From: Plazaster borealis
Taxonomy: Eukaryota; Echinodermata; Asteroidea; Forcipulatida; Labidiasteridae
Assembly: GCA_021014325.1 (NCBI GenBank)
Contig: JAJGQC010000633.1
Location: forward strand, 50,619 to 114,618
Length of the DNA: 64,000 nt
Direction: 5' to 3'
Positions 26,977-41,800 of the stretch are shown one piece after another. The first letter of the stretch is position 1. Every line of letters begins with the position of its first letter. Under the pieces are notes generated by a model that did no database searches, was not told where the DNA came from, and was given only the letters and a program-made list of their open reading frames with translations. The position numbers were made by a program, and so were the translations under genes.

Positions 26977-27491
26977 AAATTTATCAAGTCTCCTCAAAAG
27001 TTGAAGCACAGAGCCCTCATGTTCTTGTAGATTGTTATAATTACACAGTCTATTAATTGCATGACCCCCAGAACGTTATTTTACCATGCCACAACCACGC
27101 AAACGTGCCGTGGTTGTGGCTTCATATATCCGTTGCAATGTGCATGGTTGTGGAAAGGAATTGGGCTTCATACGTCTGTTCGTGTGTGCAGGGTGCACCA
27201 CACTAAATAAACTCACATAGCAACCAAAGCTAAATGCTAAATATTCAAAATGCTCAAAAAATATTTCAAAGTCTCTCAGCCTCTTGAAAACCAATAATAT
27301 ATATATCCAGACAACTAAACTTAATATTTCTGTTCAATTATTCGGCAGGTCACCCCTGTGAAAATTTCGATAATTTTTACCCCAGAAGAAAAAACCCCCA
27401 AATGTGCTTTTTCACAAGCCGACTTGCTGCCAGTTTTCATCGAGGCACTGCTCTAATTCCCAGACCAAATAGGACCAACTTTAACGCCTAA
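26977..27491 (+). repeat. Satellite 1 monomer with clustered substitutions
   Basis: Between about 27292 and 27382 this copy has roughly eight to ten differences from its neighbours (ATATATATATCC, TTAATATTTCTG, AATTATTCGG, CACCCCTGTGAAAATTTC), while the rest of the copy is ordinary. Possible causes are gene conversion from a diverged copy, local mutation or a base-calling problem. Confidence 0.75.
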
Positions 27492-30400
27492 ATTTATCAA
27501 ATCTCCTCAAAAGTTGAAGCACAGAGCCCTCATGTTCTTGTAGATTGTTATAATTACACAGTCTATTAATTGCATGACCCCCAGAACGTTATTTTTACCA
27601 TGCCACAACCACGCAAACGTGCCGTGGTTGTGGCTTCATATATCCGTTGCAATGTGCATGGTTGTGGAAAGGAATTGGGCTTCATACGTCTGTTCGTGTG
27701 TGCAGGGTGCACCACACTAAATAAACTCACATAGCAACCAACGCTAAATGCTAAATATTCAAAAATGCTCAAAAAAATATTTCAAAGTCTCTCAGCCTCT
27801 TGAAAACCAATCAGATATATTTCCAGACAACTAAACTTAAGATTTCTTTTCAATTTTTCGGCAGGTCAGCCGTGTGGAATTTTCGATAATTTTTTTACCC
27901 CAGAAGAAAAAAACCCCAAATGTGCTTTTTCACAAGCCGACTTGCTGCCTGTTTTCATCGAGGCACTGCTCTAATTCCCAGACCAAATAGGACCAACTTT
28001 AACGCCTAAATTTATCAAATCTCCTCAAAAGTTGAAGCACAGAGCCCTCATGTTCTTGTAGATTGTTATAATTACACAGTCTATTAATTGCATGACCCCC
28101 AGAACGTTATTTTTACGATGCCACAACCACGCAAACGTGCCGTGGTTGTGGCTTCATATATCCGTTGCAATGTGCATGGTTGTGGAAAGGAATTGGGCTT
28201 CATACGTCTGTTCGTGTGTGCAGGGTGCACCACACTAAATAAACTCACATAGCAACCAAAGCTAAATGCTAAATATTCAAAAATGCTCAAAAAATATTTC
28301 AAAGTCTCTCAGCCTCTTGAAAACCAATCAGATATATTTCCAGACAACTAAACTTAAGATTTCTTTTCAATTTTTCGGCAGGTCAGCCGTGTGGAATTTT
28401 CGATAATTTTTTTACCCCAGAAGAAAAAACCCCCAAATGTGCTTTTTCACAAGCCGACTTGCTGCCTGTTTTCATCGAGGCACTGCTCTAATTCCCAGAC
28501 CAAATAGGACCAACTTTAACGCCTAAATTTATCAAATCTCCTCAAAAGTTGAAGCACAGAGCCCTCATGTTCTTGTAGATTGTTATAATTACACAGTCTA
28601 TTAATTGCATGACCCCAAGAACGTAATTTTTACCATGCCACAACCACGCAAACGTGCCGTGGTTGTGGCTTCATATATCCGTTGCAATGTGCATGGTTGT
28701 GGAAAGGAATTGGGCTTCATACGTCTGTTCGTGTGTGCAGGGTGCACCACACTAAATAAACTCACATAGCAACCAACGCTAAATGCTAAATATTCAAAAA
28801 TGCTCAAAAAATATTTCAAAGTCTCTCAGCCTCTTGAAAACCAATCAGATATATTTCCAGACAACTAAACTTAAGATTTCTTTTCAATTTTTCGGCAGGT
28901 CAGCCGTGTGGAATTTTCATTAATTTTTTACCCCAGAAGAAAAAAACCCCAAATGTGCTTTTTCACAAGCCGACTTGCTGCCAGTTTTCATCGAGGCACT
29001 GCTCTAATTCCCAGGCCAAATAGGACCAACTTTAACGCCTAAATTTATCAAATCTCCTCAAAAGTTGAAGCACAGAGCCCTCATGTTCTTGTAGATTGTT
29101 ATAATTACACAGTCTATTAATTGCATGACCCCAGAACGTTATTTTTACGATGCCTCAACCACGCAAACGTGCCGTGGTTGTGGCTTCATATCCGTTGCAA
29201 TGTGCATGGTTGTGGAAAGGAATTGGGCTTCATACGTCTGTTCGTGTGTGCAGGGTGCACCACACTAAATAAACTCACATAGCAACCAACGCTAAATGCT
29301 AAATATTCAAAAATGCTCAAAAAATATTTCAAAGTCTCTCAGCCTCTTGAAAACCAATCAGATATATTTCCAGACAACTAAACTTAAGATTTCTTTTCAA
29401 TTTTTCGGCAGGTCAGCCGTGTGGAATTTTCGATAATTTTTTTACCCCAGAAGAAAAAACCCCCAAATGTGCTTTTTCACAAGCCGACTTGCTGCCAGTT
29501 TTCATCGAGGCACTGCTCTAATTCCCAGACCAAATAGGACCAACTTTAACGCCTAAATTTATCAAATCTCCTCAAAAGTTGAAGCACAGAGCCCTCATGT
29601 TCTTGTAGATTGTTATAATTACACAGTCTATTAATTGCATGACCCCCAGAACGTTATTTTTACCATGCCACAACCACGCAAACGTGCCGTGGTTGTGGCT
29701 TCATATATCCGTTGCAATGTGCATGGTTGTGGAAAGGAATTGGGCTTCATACGTCTGTTCGTGTGTGCAGGGTGCACCACACTAAATAAACTCACATAGC
29801 AACCAACGCTAAATGCTAAATATTCAAAAATGCTCAAAAAATATTTCAAAGTCTCTCAGCCTCTTGAAAACCAATCAGATATATTTCCAGACAACTAAAC
29901 TTAAGATTTCTTTTCAATTTTTCGGCAGGTCAGCCGTGTGGAATTTTCGATAATTTTTTTACCCCAGAAGAAAAAACCCTAAATGTGCTTTTTCACAAGC
30001 CGACTTGCTGCCAGTTTTCATCGAGGCACTGCTCTAATTCCCAGACCAAATAGGACCAACTTTAACGCCTAAATTTATCAAATCTCCTCAAAAGTTGAAG
30101 CACAGAGCCCTCATGTTCTTGTAGATTGTTATAATTACACAGTCTATTAATTGCATGACCCCAGAACGTTATTTTTACGATGCCACAACCACGCAAACGT
30201 GCCGTGGTTGTGGCTTCATATATCCGTTGCAATGTGCATGGTTGTGGAAAGGAATTGGGCTTCATACGTCTGTTCGTGTGTGCAGGGTGCACCACACTAA
30301 ATAAACTCACATAGCAACCAACGCTAAATGCTAAATATTCAAAAAACCACAAAAAATATTTCAAAGTCTCTCAGCCTCTTGAAAACCAATCAGATATATT

Positions 30401-33400
30401 TCCAGACAACTAAACTTAAGATTTCTTTTCAATTTTTCGGCAGGTCAGCCGTGTGGAATTTTCGATAATTTTTTTACCCCAGAAGAAAAAAACCCCAAAA
30501 TGTGCTTTTTCACAAGCCGACTTGCTGCCAGTTTTCATCGAGGCACTGCTCTAATTCCCAGACCAAATAGGACCAACTTTAACGCCTAAATTTATCAAAT
30601 CTCCTCAAAAGTTGAAGCACAGAGCCCTCATGTTCTTGTAGATTGTTATAATTACACAGTCTATTAATTGCATGACCCCCAGAACGTTATTTTTACGATG
30701 CCACAACCACGCAAACGTGCCGTGGTTGTGGCTTCATATATCCGTTGCAATGTGCATGGTTGTGGAAAGGAATTGGGCTTCATACGTCTGTTCGTGTGTG
30801 CAGGGTGCACCACACTAAATAAACTCACATAGCAACCAACGCTAAATGCTAAATATTCAAAAATGCTCAAAAATATTTCAAAGTCTCTCAGCCTCTTGAA
30901 AACCAATCAGATATATTTCCAGACAACTAAACTTAAGATTTCTTTTCAATTTTTCGGCAGGTCAGCCGTGTGGAATTTTCGATAATTTTTTACCCCAGAA
31001 GAAAAAACCCTAAATGTGCTTTTTCACAAGCCGACTTGCTGCCAGTTTTCATCGAGGCACTGCTCTAATTCCCAGGCCAAATAGGACCAACTTTAACGCC
31101 TAAATTTATCAAATCTCCTCAAAAGTTGAAGCACAGAGCCCTCATGTTCTTGTAGATTGTTATAATTACACAGTCTATTAATTGCATGACCCCAGAACGT
31201 TATTTTTACGATGCCACAACCACGCAAACGTGCCGTGGTTGTGGCTTCATATATCCGTTGCAATGTGCATGGTTGTGGAAAGGAATTGGGCTTCATACGT
31301 CTGTTCGTGTGTGCAGGGTGCACCACACTAAATAAACTCACATAGCAACCAACGCTAAATGCTAAATATTCAAAAATGCTCAAAAATATTTCAAAGTCTC
31401 TCAGCCTCTTGAAAACCAATCAGATATATTTCCAGACAACTAAACTTAAGATTTCTTTTCAATTTTTCGGCAGGTCAGCCGTGTGGAATTTTCGATAATT
31501 TTTTACCCCAGAAGAAAAACCCCAAATGTGCTTTTTCACAAGCCGACTTGCTGCCAGTTTTCATCGAGGCACTGCTCTAATTCCCATGCCAAATAGGACC
31601 AACTTTAACGCCTAAATTTATCAAATCTCCTCAAAAGTTGAAGCACAGAGCCCTCATGTTCTTGTAGATTGTTATAATTACACAGTCTATTAATTGCATG
31701 ACCCCCAGAACGTTATTTTTACCATGCCACAACCACGCAAACGTGCCGTGGTTGTGGCTTCATATATCCGTTGCAATGTGCATGGTTGTGGAAAGGAATT
31801 GGGCTTCATACGTTTGTTCGTGTGCAGGGTGCACCACACTAAATAAACTCACATAGCAACCAACGCTAAATGCTAAATATTCAAAAATGCTCAAAAATAT
31901 TTCAAAGTCTCTCAGCCTCTTGAAAACCAATCAGATATATTTCCAGACAACTAAACTTAAGATTTCTTTTCAATTTTTCGGCAGGTCAGCCGTGTGGAAT
32001 TTTCGATAATTTTTTTACCCCAGAAGAAAAAACCCTAAATGTGCTTTTTCACAAGCCGACTTGCTGCCAGTTTTCATCGAGGCACTGCTCTAATTCCCAG
32101 GCCAAATAGGACCAACTTTAACGCCTAAATTTATCAAATCTCCTCAAAAGTTGAAGCACAGAGCCCTCATGTTCTTGTAGATTGTTATAATTACACAGTC
32201 TATTAATTGCATGACCCCCAGAACGTTATTTTTACGATGCCACAACCACGCAAACGTGCCGTGGTTGTGGCTTCATATATCCGTTGCAATGTGCATGGTT
32301 GTGGAAAGGAATTGGGCTTCATACGTCTGTTCGTGCGTGCAGGGTGCACCACACTAAATAAACTCACATAGCAACCAACGCTAAATGCTAAATATTCAAA
32401 AATGCTCAAAAAATATTTCAAAGTCTCTCAGCCTCTTGAAAACCAATCAGATATATTTCCAGACAACTAAACTTAAGATTTCTTTTCAATTTTTCGGCAG
32501 GTCAGCCGTGTGGAATTTTCGATAATTTTTTTACCCCAGAAGAAAAAACCCCCAAATGTGCTTTTTCACAAGCCGACTTGCTGCCAGTTTTCATCGAGGC
32601 ACTGCTCTAATTCCCAGGCCAAATAGGACCAACTTTAACGCCTAAATTTATCAAATCTCCTCAAAAGTTGAAGCACAGAGCCCTCATGTTCTTGTAGATT
32701 GTTATAATTACACAGTCTATTAATTGCATGACCCCAGAACGTTATTTTTACCATGCCACAACCACGCAAACGTGCCGTGGTTGTGGCTTCATACATCCAT
32801 TACAATGTGCATGGTTGTGGAAAGGAATTGGGCTTCATACGTCTGTTCGTGCGTGCAGGGTGCACCACACTAAATAAACTCACATAGCAACCAACGCTAA
32901 ATGTTAAATATTCAAAAATGCTCATAAAATATGTCAAAGTCTCACAGCCTCTTGAAAACAAATCAGATATATTTCCCGACAACTAAACTTAAGATTTCTT
33001 TTCAATTTTTCGGCAGGTCAGCCGTGTGGAATTTTCGATAATTATTTTACCCCAGAAGAAAAAAACCCCAAAATGTGCTTTTTCACAAGCCGACTTGCTG
33101 CCAGTTTTCATCGAGGCACTGCTGTAATTCCCAGGCCAAATAGGACCAACTTTAACGCCTAAATTTATCAAATCTCCTCAAAAGTTGAAGCACAGAGCCC
33201 TCATGTTCTTGTAGATTGTTATAATTACACAGTCTATTAATTGCATGTACCCCAGAACGTTATTTTTACCATGCCACAACCACGCAAACGTGCCGTGGTT
33301 GTGGCTTCATACATCCGTTGCAATGTGCATGGTTGTGGAAAGGAATTGGGCTTCATACGTCTGTTCGTGCGTGCAGGGTGCACCACACTAAATAAACTCA

Positions 33401-35749
33401 CATAGCAACCAACGCTAAATGCTAAATATTCAAAAATGCTCAAAAAATATGTCAAAGTCTCTCAGCCTCTTGAAAACCAATCAGATATATTTCCAGACAA
33501 CTAAACTTAAGATTTCTTTTCAATTTTTCGGCAGGTCAGCCGTGTGGAATTTTCGATAATTTTTTTACCCCAGAAGAAAACCCCCCAAAATGTGCTTTTT
33601 CACAAGCCGACTTGCTGCCAGTTTTCATCGAGGCACTGCTCTAATTCCCAGGCCAAATAGGACCAACTTTAACGCCTAAATTTATCAAATCTCCTCAAAA
33701 GTTGAAGCACAGAGCCCTCATGTTCTTGTAGATTGTTATAATTACACAGTCTATTAATTGCATGACCCCAGAACGTTATTTTTACCATGCCACAACCACG
33801 CAAACGTGCCGTGGTTGTGGCTTCATACATCCATTACAATGTGCATGGTTGTGGAAAGGAATTGGGCTTCATACGTCTGTTCGTGCGTGCAGGGTGCACC
33901 ACACTAAATAAACTCACATAGCAACCAACGCTAAATGCTAAATATTCAAAAATGCTCAAAAAATATGTCAAAGTCTCACAGCCTCGTGAAAACCAATCAG
34001 ATATATTTCCAGACAACTAAACTTAAGATTTCTTTTCAATTTTTCGGCAGGTCAGCCGTGTGGAATTTTCGATAATTTTGTTACCCCAGAAGAAAAAAAA
34101 CCCCAAATGTGCTTTTTCACAAGCCGACTTGCTGCCAGTTTTCATCGAGGCACTGCTCTAATTCCCAGGCCAAATAGGACCAACTTTAACGCCTAAATTT
34201 ATCAAATCTCCTCAAAAGTTGAAGCACAGAGCCCTCATGTTCTTGTAGATTGTTATAATTACACAGTCTATTAATTGCATGACCCCCAGAACGTTATTTT
34301 TACCATGCCACAACCACGCAAACGTGCCGTGGTTGTGGCTTCATATATCCGTTGCAATGTGCATGGTTGTGGAAAGGAATTGGGCTTCATACGTCTGTTC
34401 GTGTGTGCAGGGTGCACCACACTAAACTAACTCACATAGCAACCAACGCTAAATGCTAAATATTCAAAAATGCTCAAAAAATATGTCAAAGTCTCTCAGC
34501 CTCTTGAAAACCAATCAGATATATTTCCCGACAACTAAACTTAAGAATTCTTTTCAATTTTTCGGCAGGTCAGCCGTGTGGAATTTTCGATAATTATTTT
34601 ACCCCAGAAGAAAAAAAACCCAAAATGTGCTTTTTCACAAGCCGACTTGCTGCCAGTTTTCATCGAGGCACTGCTGTAATTCCCAGGCCAAATAGGACCA
34701 ACTTTAACGCCTAAATTTATCAAATCTCTTCAAAAGTTGAAGCACAGAGCCCTCATGTTCTTGTAGATTGTTATAATTACACAGTCTATTAATTGCATGA
34801 CCCCCAGAACGTTATTTTTACCATGCCACAACCACGCAAACGTGCCGTGGTTGTGGCTTCATGTATCCGTTGCAATGTGCATGGTTGTGGAAAGGAATTG
34901 GGCTTCATACGTCTGTTCGTGCGTGCAGGGTGCACCACACTAAAATAAACTCACATAGCAACCAACGCTAAATGCTAAATATTCAAAAATGCTGAAAAAA
35001 TATGTCAAAGTCTCTCAGCCTCTTGAAAACAAATCAGATATATTTCCCGACAACTAAACTTAAGAATTCTTTTCAATTTTTCGGCAGGTCAGCCGTGTGG
35101 AATTTTCGATAATTATTTTACCCCAGAAGAAAAAAAACCCAAAATGTGCTTTTTCACAAGCCGACTTGCTGCCAGTTTTCATCGAGGCACTGCTGTAATT
35201 CCCAGGCCAAATAGGACCAACTTTAACGCCTAAATTTATCAAATCTCCTCAAAAGTTGAAGCACAGAGCCCTCATGTTCTTGTAGATTGTTATAATTATA
35301 CAGTCTATTAATTGCATGACCCCCAGAACGTTATTTTTGCCATGCCACAACCACGCAAACGTGCCGTGGTTGTGGCTTCATGTATCTGTTGCAATGTGCA
35401 TGGTTGTGGAAAGGAATTGGGCTTCATAGGTCTGTTCGTGCGTGCAGGGTGCACCACACTAAATAAACTCACATACCAACCAACGCTAAATGCTAAATAT
35501 TCAAAAATGCTCAAAAAATATGTCAAAGTCTCTCAGCCTCTTGAAAACAAATCAGATATATTTCCCGACAACTAAACTTAAGAATTCTTTTCAATTTTTC
35601 GGCAGGTCAGCCGTGTGGAATTTTCGATAATTATTTTACCCCAGAAGAAAAAAACCCCAAAATGTGCTTTTTCACAAGCCGACCTGCTGCCAGTTTTCAT
35701 CGAGGCACTGCTGTAATTCCCAGGCCAAATAGGACCAACTTTAACGCCT

Positions 35750-36785
35750 AAATTTATCAAATCTCCTCAAAAGTTGAAGCACAGAGCCCTCACGTTCTTG
35801 TAGATTGTTATAATTACACAGTCTATTAATTGCATGACCCCCAGAACGTTATTTTTACCATGCCACAACCACGCAAACGTGCCGTGGTTGTGGCTTCATA
35901 TATCCGTTGCAATGTGCATGGTTGTGGAAAGGAATTGGGCTTCATACGTCTGTTCGTGTGTGCAGGGTGCACCACACTAAATTGACTCACATACCAACCA
36001 ACGCTAAATGCTAAATATTCAAAAATGCTCAAAAAATATGTCAAAGTCTCTCAGTCTCTTGAAAACAAATCAGATATATTTCCCGACAACTAAACTTAAG
36101 ATTTCTTTTCAATTTTTCGGCAGGTCAGCCGTGTGGAATTTTCGATAATTATTTTACCCCAGAAGAAAAACAAAAAAATGTGCTTTTTCACAAGCCGATT
36201 TGCTGCCAGTTTTCATCGAGGCACTGCTGTAATTCCCAGGCCAAATAGGACCAACTTTAACGCCTAAATTTATCAAATCTCCTCAAAAGTTGAAGCACAG
36301 AGCCCTCATGTTCTTGTAGATTGTTATAATTACACAGTCTATTAATTGCATGACCCCAGAACGTTATTTTTACCATGCCACAACCACGCAAACGTGCCGT
36401 GGTTGTGGCTTCATACATCCATTACAATGTGCATGGTTGTGGAAAGGAATTGGGCTTCATACGTCTGTTCGTGCGTGCAGGGTGCACCACACTAAATAAA
36501 CTCACATAGCAACCAACGCTAAATGCTAAATATTCAAAAATGCTCAAAAAATATGTCAAAGTCTCACAGCCTCTTGAAAACCAATCAGATATATTTCCAG
36601 ACAACTAAACTTAAGATTTCTTTTCATTTTTTCGGCAGGTCAGCCGTGTGGAATTTTCGGAAATTTTGTTACCCCAGAAGAAAAAAACCCCAAAATGTGC
36701 TTTTTCACAAGCCGACTTGCTGCCAGTTTTCATCGAGGCACTGCTCTAATTCCCAGGCCAAATAGGACCAACTTTAACGCCTAAA
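35750..36785 (+). repeat. Two-monomer block duplicated four monomers away
   Basis: This dimer shares rare markers with 37819-38857: CACGTTCTTGTAG, ACTCACATACCAACC, CAGTCTCTTG, an AAAACAAAAAAATG tract, GCCGATTTGCTG, and then in the second monomer CATCCATTAC with CGGAAATTTTGTTACC. The two blocks lie about 2070 bp (four monomers) apart, as expected from unequal exchange or a tetrameric duplication. The other two monomers of the putative tetramer match less well. Confidence 0.65.
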
Positions 36786-37818
36786 TTTATCAAATCTCTT
36801 CAAAAGTTGAAGCACAGAGCCCTCATGTTCTTGTAGATTGTTATAATTACACAGTCTATTAATTGCATGACCCCCAGAACGTTATTTTTACCATGCCACA
36901 ACCACGCAAACGTGCCGTGGTTGTGGCTTCATGTATCCGTTGCAATGTGCATGGTTGTGGAAAGGAATTGGGCTACATACGTCTGTTCGTGTGTGCAGGG
37001 TGCACCACCCTAAATAAACTCACATAGCAACCAACGCTAAATGCTAAATATTCAAAAATGCTCAAAAAAGATGTCAAAGTCTCACAGCCTCTTGAAAACC
37101 AATCAGATATATTTCCAGACAACTAAACTTAAGATTTCTTTTCATTTTTTCGGCAGGTCAGCCGTGTGGAATTTTCGATAATTTTTTTACCCCAGAAGAA
37201 AAACCCCCCAAAATGTGCTTTTTCACAAGCCGACTTGCTGCCAGTTTTCATCGAGGCACTGCTCTAATTCCCATGCCAAATAGGACCAACTTTAACGCCT
37301 AAATTTATCAAATCTCCTCAAAAGTTGAAGCACAGAGCCCTCATGTTCCTGTAGATTGTTATAATTACACAGTCTATTAATTGCATGACCCCCAGAACGT
37401 TATTTTTACCATGCCACAACCACGCAAACGTGCCGTGGTTGTGGCTTCATACATCCATTACAATGTGCATGGTTGTGGAAAGGAATTGGGCTTCATAGGT
37501 CTGTTCGTGCGTGCAGGGTGCACCACACTAAATAAACTCACGTAGCAACCAACGCTAAATGCTAAATATTCAAAAATGCTCAAAAAATATGTCAAAGTCT
37601 CTCAGCCTCTTGAAAACAAATCAGATATATTTCCCGACAACTAAACTTAAGAATTCTTTTCAATTTTTCGGCAGGTCAGCCGTGTGGAATTTTCGATAAT
37701 TATTTTACCCCAGAAGAAAAAACCCCCAAAATGTGCTTTTTCACAAGCCGACTTGCTGCCAGTTTTCATCGAGGCACTGCTGTAATTCCCAGGCCAAATA
37801 GGACCAACTTTAACGCCT

Positions 37819-38857
37819 AAATTTATCAAATCTCCTCAAAAGTTGAAGCACAGAGCCCTCACGTTCTTGTAGATTGTTATAATTACACAGTCTATTAATT
37901 GCATGACCCCCAGAACGTTATTTTTACCATGCCACAACCACGCAAACGTGCCGTGGTTGTGGCTTCATATATCCGTTGCAATGTGCATGGTTGTGGAAAG
38001 GAATTGGGCTTCATACGTCTGTTCGTGTGTGCAGGGTGCACCACACTAAATTAACTCACATACCAACCAACGCTAAATGCTAAATATTCAAAAATGCTCA
38101 AAAAATATGTCAAAGTCTCTCAGTCTCTTGAAAACAAATCAGATATATTTCCCGACAACTAAACTTAAGATTTCTTTTCAATTTTTCGGCAGGTCAGCCG
38201 TGTGGAATTTTCGATAATTATTTTACCCCAGAAGAAAAAAAAACAAAAAAATGTGCTTTTTCACAAGCCGATTTGCTGCCAGTTTTCATCGAGGCACTGC
38301 TGTAATTCCCAGGCCAAATAGGACCAACTTTAACGCCTAAATTTATCAAATCTCCTCAAAAGTTGAAGCACAGAGCCCTCATGTTCTTGTAGATTGTTAT
38401 AATTACACAGTCTATTAATTGCATGACCCCCAGAACGTTATTTTTACCATGCCACAACCACGCAAACGTGCCGTGGTTGTGGCTTCATACATCCATTACA
38501 ATGTGCATGGTTGTGGAAAGGAATTGGGCTTCATACGTCTGTTCGTGCGTGCAGGGTGCACCACACTAAATAAACTCACATAGCAACCAACGCTAAATGC
38601 TAAATATTCAAAAATGCTCAAAAAATATGTCAAAGTCTCACAGCCTCTTGAAAACCAATCAGATATATTTCCAGACAACTAAACTTAAGATTTCTTTTCA
38701 TTTTTTCGGCAGGTCAGCCGTGTGGAATTTTCGGAAATTTTGTTACCCCAGAAGAAAAAAACCCCAAAATGTGCTTTTTCACAAGCCGACTTGCTGCCAG
38801 TTTTCATCGAGGCACTGCTCTAATTCCCAGGCCAAATAGGACCAACTTTAACGCCTA
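37819..38857 (+). repeat. Second copy of the duplicated dimer block
   Basis: Partner of 35750-36785, with the same rare markers in the same order. One of them (CGGAAATTTTGTTACC) appears a third time at about 40802, again about 2070 bp further on. Confidence 0.65.
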
Positions 38858-41800
38858 AATTTATCAAATCTCCTCAAAAGTTGAAGCACAGAGCCCTCAT
38901 GTTCTGGTAGATTGTTATAATTACACAGTCTATTAATTGCATGACCCCCAGAACGTTATTTTTACCATGCCACAACCACGCAAACGTGCCGTGGTTGTGG
39001 CTTCATACATCCATTACAATGTGCATGGTTGTGGAAAGGAATTGGGCTTCATACGTCTGTTCGTGCGTGCAGGGTGCACCACACTAAATAAACTCACATA
39101 GCAACCAACGCTAAATGCTAAATATTCAAAAATGCTCAAAAAATATGTCAAAGTCTCACAGCCTCGTGAAAACCAATCAGATATATTTCCCGACAACTAA
39201 ACTTAAGAATTCTTTTCAATTTTTCGGCAGGTCAGCCGTGTGGAATTTTCGATAATTATTTTACCCCAGAAGAAAAAAACCCCAAAATGTGCTTTTTCAC
39301 AAGCCGACTTGCTGCCAGTTTTCATCGAGGCACTGCTGTAATTCCCAGGCCAAATAGGACCAACTTTAACGCCTAAATTTATCAAATCTCCTCAAAAGTT
39401 GAAGCACAGAGCCCTCATGTTCTTGTAGATTGTTATAATTACACAGTCTATTAATTGCATGACCCCCAGAACGTTATTTTTACCATGCCACAACCACGCA
39501 AACGTGCCGTGGTTGTGGCTTCATATATCCGTTGCAATGTGCATGGTTGTGGAAAGGAATTGGGCTTCATACGTCTGTTCGTGTGTGCAGGGTGCACCAC
39601 ACTAAATAAACTCACATAGCAACCAACGCTAAATGCTAAATATTCAAAAATGCTCAAAAAATATGTCAAAGTCTCTCAGCCTCTTGAAAACAAATCAGAT
39701 ATATTTCCCGACAACTAAACTTAAGAATTCTTTTCAATTTTTCGGCAGGTCAGCCGTGTGGAATTTTCGATAATTATTTTACCCCAGAAGAAAAAAACCC
39801 AAAATGTGCTTTTTCACAAGCCGACTTGCTGCCAGTTTTCATCGAGGCACTGCTGTAATTCCCAGGCCAAATAGGACCAACTTTAACGCCTAAATTTATC
39901 AAATCTCCTCAAAAGTTGAAGCACAGAGCCCTCATGTTCTTGTAGATTGTTATAATTACACAGTCTATTAATTGCATGACCCCAGAACGTTATTTTTACC
40001 ATGCCACAACCACGCAAACGTGCCGTGGTTGTGGCTTCATATATCCGTTGCAATGTGCATGGTTGTGGAAAGGAATTGGGCTTCATACGTCTGTTCGTGC
40101 GTGCAGGGTGCACCACACTAAATAAACTCACATAGCAACCAACGCTAAATGCTAAATATTCAAAAATGCTCAAAAAATATGTCAAAGTCTCTCAGCCTCT
40201 TGAAAACAAATCAGATATATTTCCCGACAACTAAACTTAAGATTTCTTTTCAATTTTTCGGCAGGTCAGCCGTGTGGAATTTTCGATAATTATTTTACCC
40301 CAGAAGAAAAAAAACCCAAAATGTGCTTTTTCACAAGCCGACTTGCTGCCAGTTTTCATCGAGGCACTGCTGTAATTCCCAGGCCAAATAGGACCAACTT
40401 TAACGCCTAAATTTATCAAATCTCCTCAAAAGTTGAAGCACAGAGCCCTCATGTTCTTGTAGATTGTTATAATTACACAGTCTATTAATTGCATGACCCC
40501 CAGAACGTTATTTTTACCATGCCACAACCACGCAAACGTGCCGTGGTTGTGGCTTCATACATCCATTACAATGTGCATGGTTGTGGAAAGGAATTGGGCT
40601 TCATACGTCTGTTCGTGCGTGCAGGGTGCACCACACTAAATAAACTCACATAGCAACCAACGCTAAATGCTAAATATTCAAAAATGCTCAAAAAATATGT
40701 CAAAGTCTCACAGCCTCTTAAAAACCAATCAGATATATTTCCAGACAACTAAACTTCAGATTTCTTTTCATTTTTTCGGCAGGTCAGCCGTGTGGAATTT
40801 TCGGAAATTTTGTTACCCCAGAAGAAAGAAACCCCAAAATGTGCTTTGTCACAAGCCGACTTGCTGCCAGTTTTCATCGAGGCACTGCTCTAATTCCCAG
40901 GCCAAATAGGACCAACTCTAACGCCTAAATTTATCAAATCTCCTCAAAAGTTGAAGCACAGAGCCCTCATGTTCTGGTAGATTGTTATAATTACACAGTC
41001 TATTAATTGCATGACCCCCAGAACGTTATTTTTACCATGCCTCAACCACGCAAACGTGCCGTGGTTGTGGCTTCATACATCCGTTGCAATGTGCATGGTT
41101 GTGGAAAGGAATTGGGCTACATACGTCTGTTCGTGCGTGCAGGGTGCACCACACTAAATAAACTCACGTAGCAGCCAACGCTAAATGCGAAATATTCAAA
41201 AATGCTCAAAAAATATTTCAAAGTCTCTCAGCCTCTTGAAAACTAATCAGATATATTTCCCGACAACTAAACTTAAGATTTCTTTTCAATATTTTCGGCA
41301 GATCAGCCGTGTGGAATTTTCGATAATTATTTTACCCCAGAAGAAAAAAAACCCAAAATGTGCTTTTTCACAAGCCGACTTGCTGCCAGTTTTCATCGAG
41401 GCACTGCTGTAATTCCCAGGCCACATAGGACCAACTTTAACGCCTAAATTTATCAAATCTCCTCAAAAGTTGAAGCACAGAGCCCTCATGTTCTTGTAGA
41501 TTGTTATAATTACACAGTCTATTAATTGCATGACCCCCAGAACGTTATTTTTACCATGCCACAACCACGCAAACGTGCCGTGGTTGTGGCTTCATACATC
41601 CATTACAATGTGCATGGTTGTGGAAAGGAATTGGGCTTCATACGTCTGTTCGTGCGTGCAGGGTGCACCATACTAAATAAACTCACATAGCAACCAACGC
41701 TAAATGCTAAATATTCAAAAATGCTCAAAAAATATGTCAAAGTCTCACAGCCTCGTGAAAACCAATCAGATATATTTCCAGACAACTAAACTTAAGATTT

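Larger units (their letters stand above)
20282..32126 (+). repeat. Satellite 1, fairly uniform middle domain
   Basis: Monomers here are mostly of the CATATATCCGTTGC type with GTGTGTGCAGGG and GCTCTAATTCCC. Sporadic copies carry ACATGTATTTCC (near 22669, 24718, 26781) or the CATATCCG deletion (near 25577, 29188). No stable higher-order order is visible by eye. It contains a 16-bp deletion copy (23377-23877) and a locally mutated copy (26977-27491), listed separately. Confidence 0.65.
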
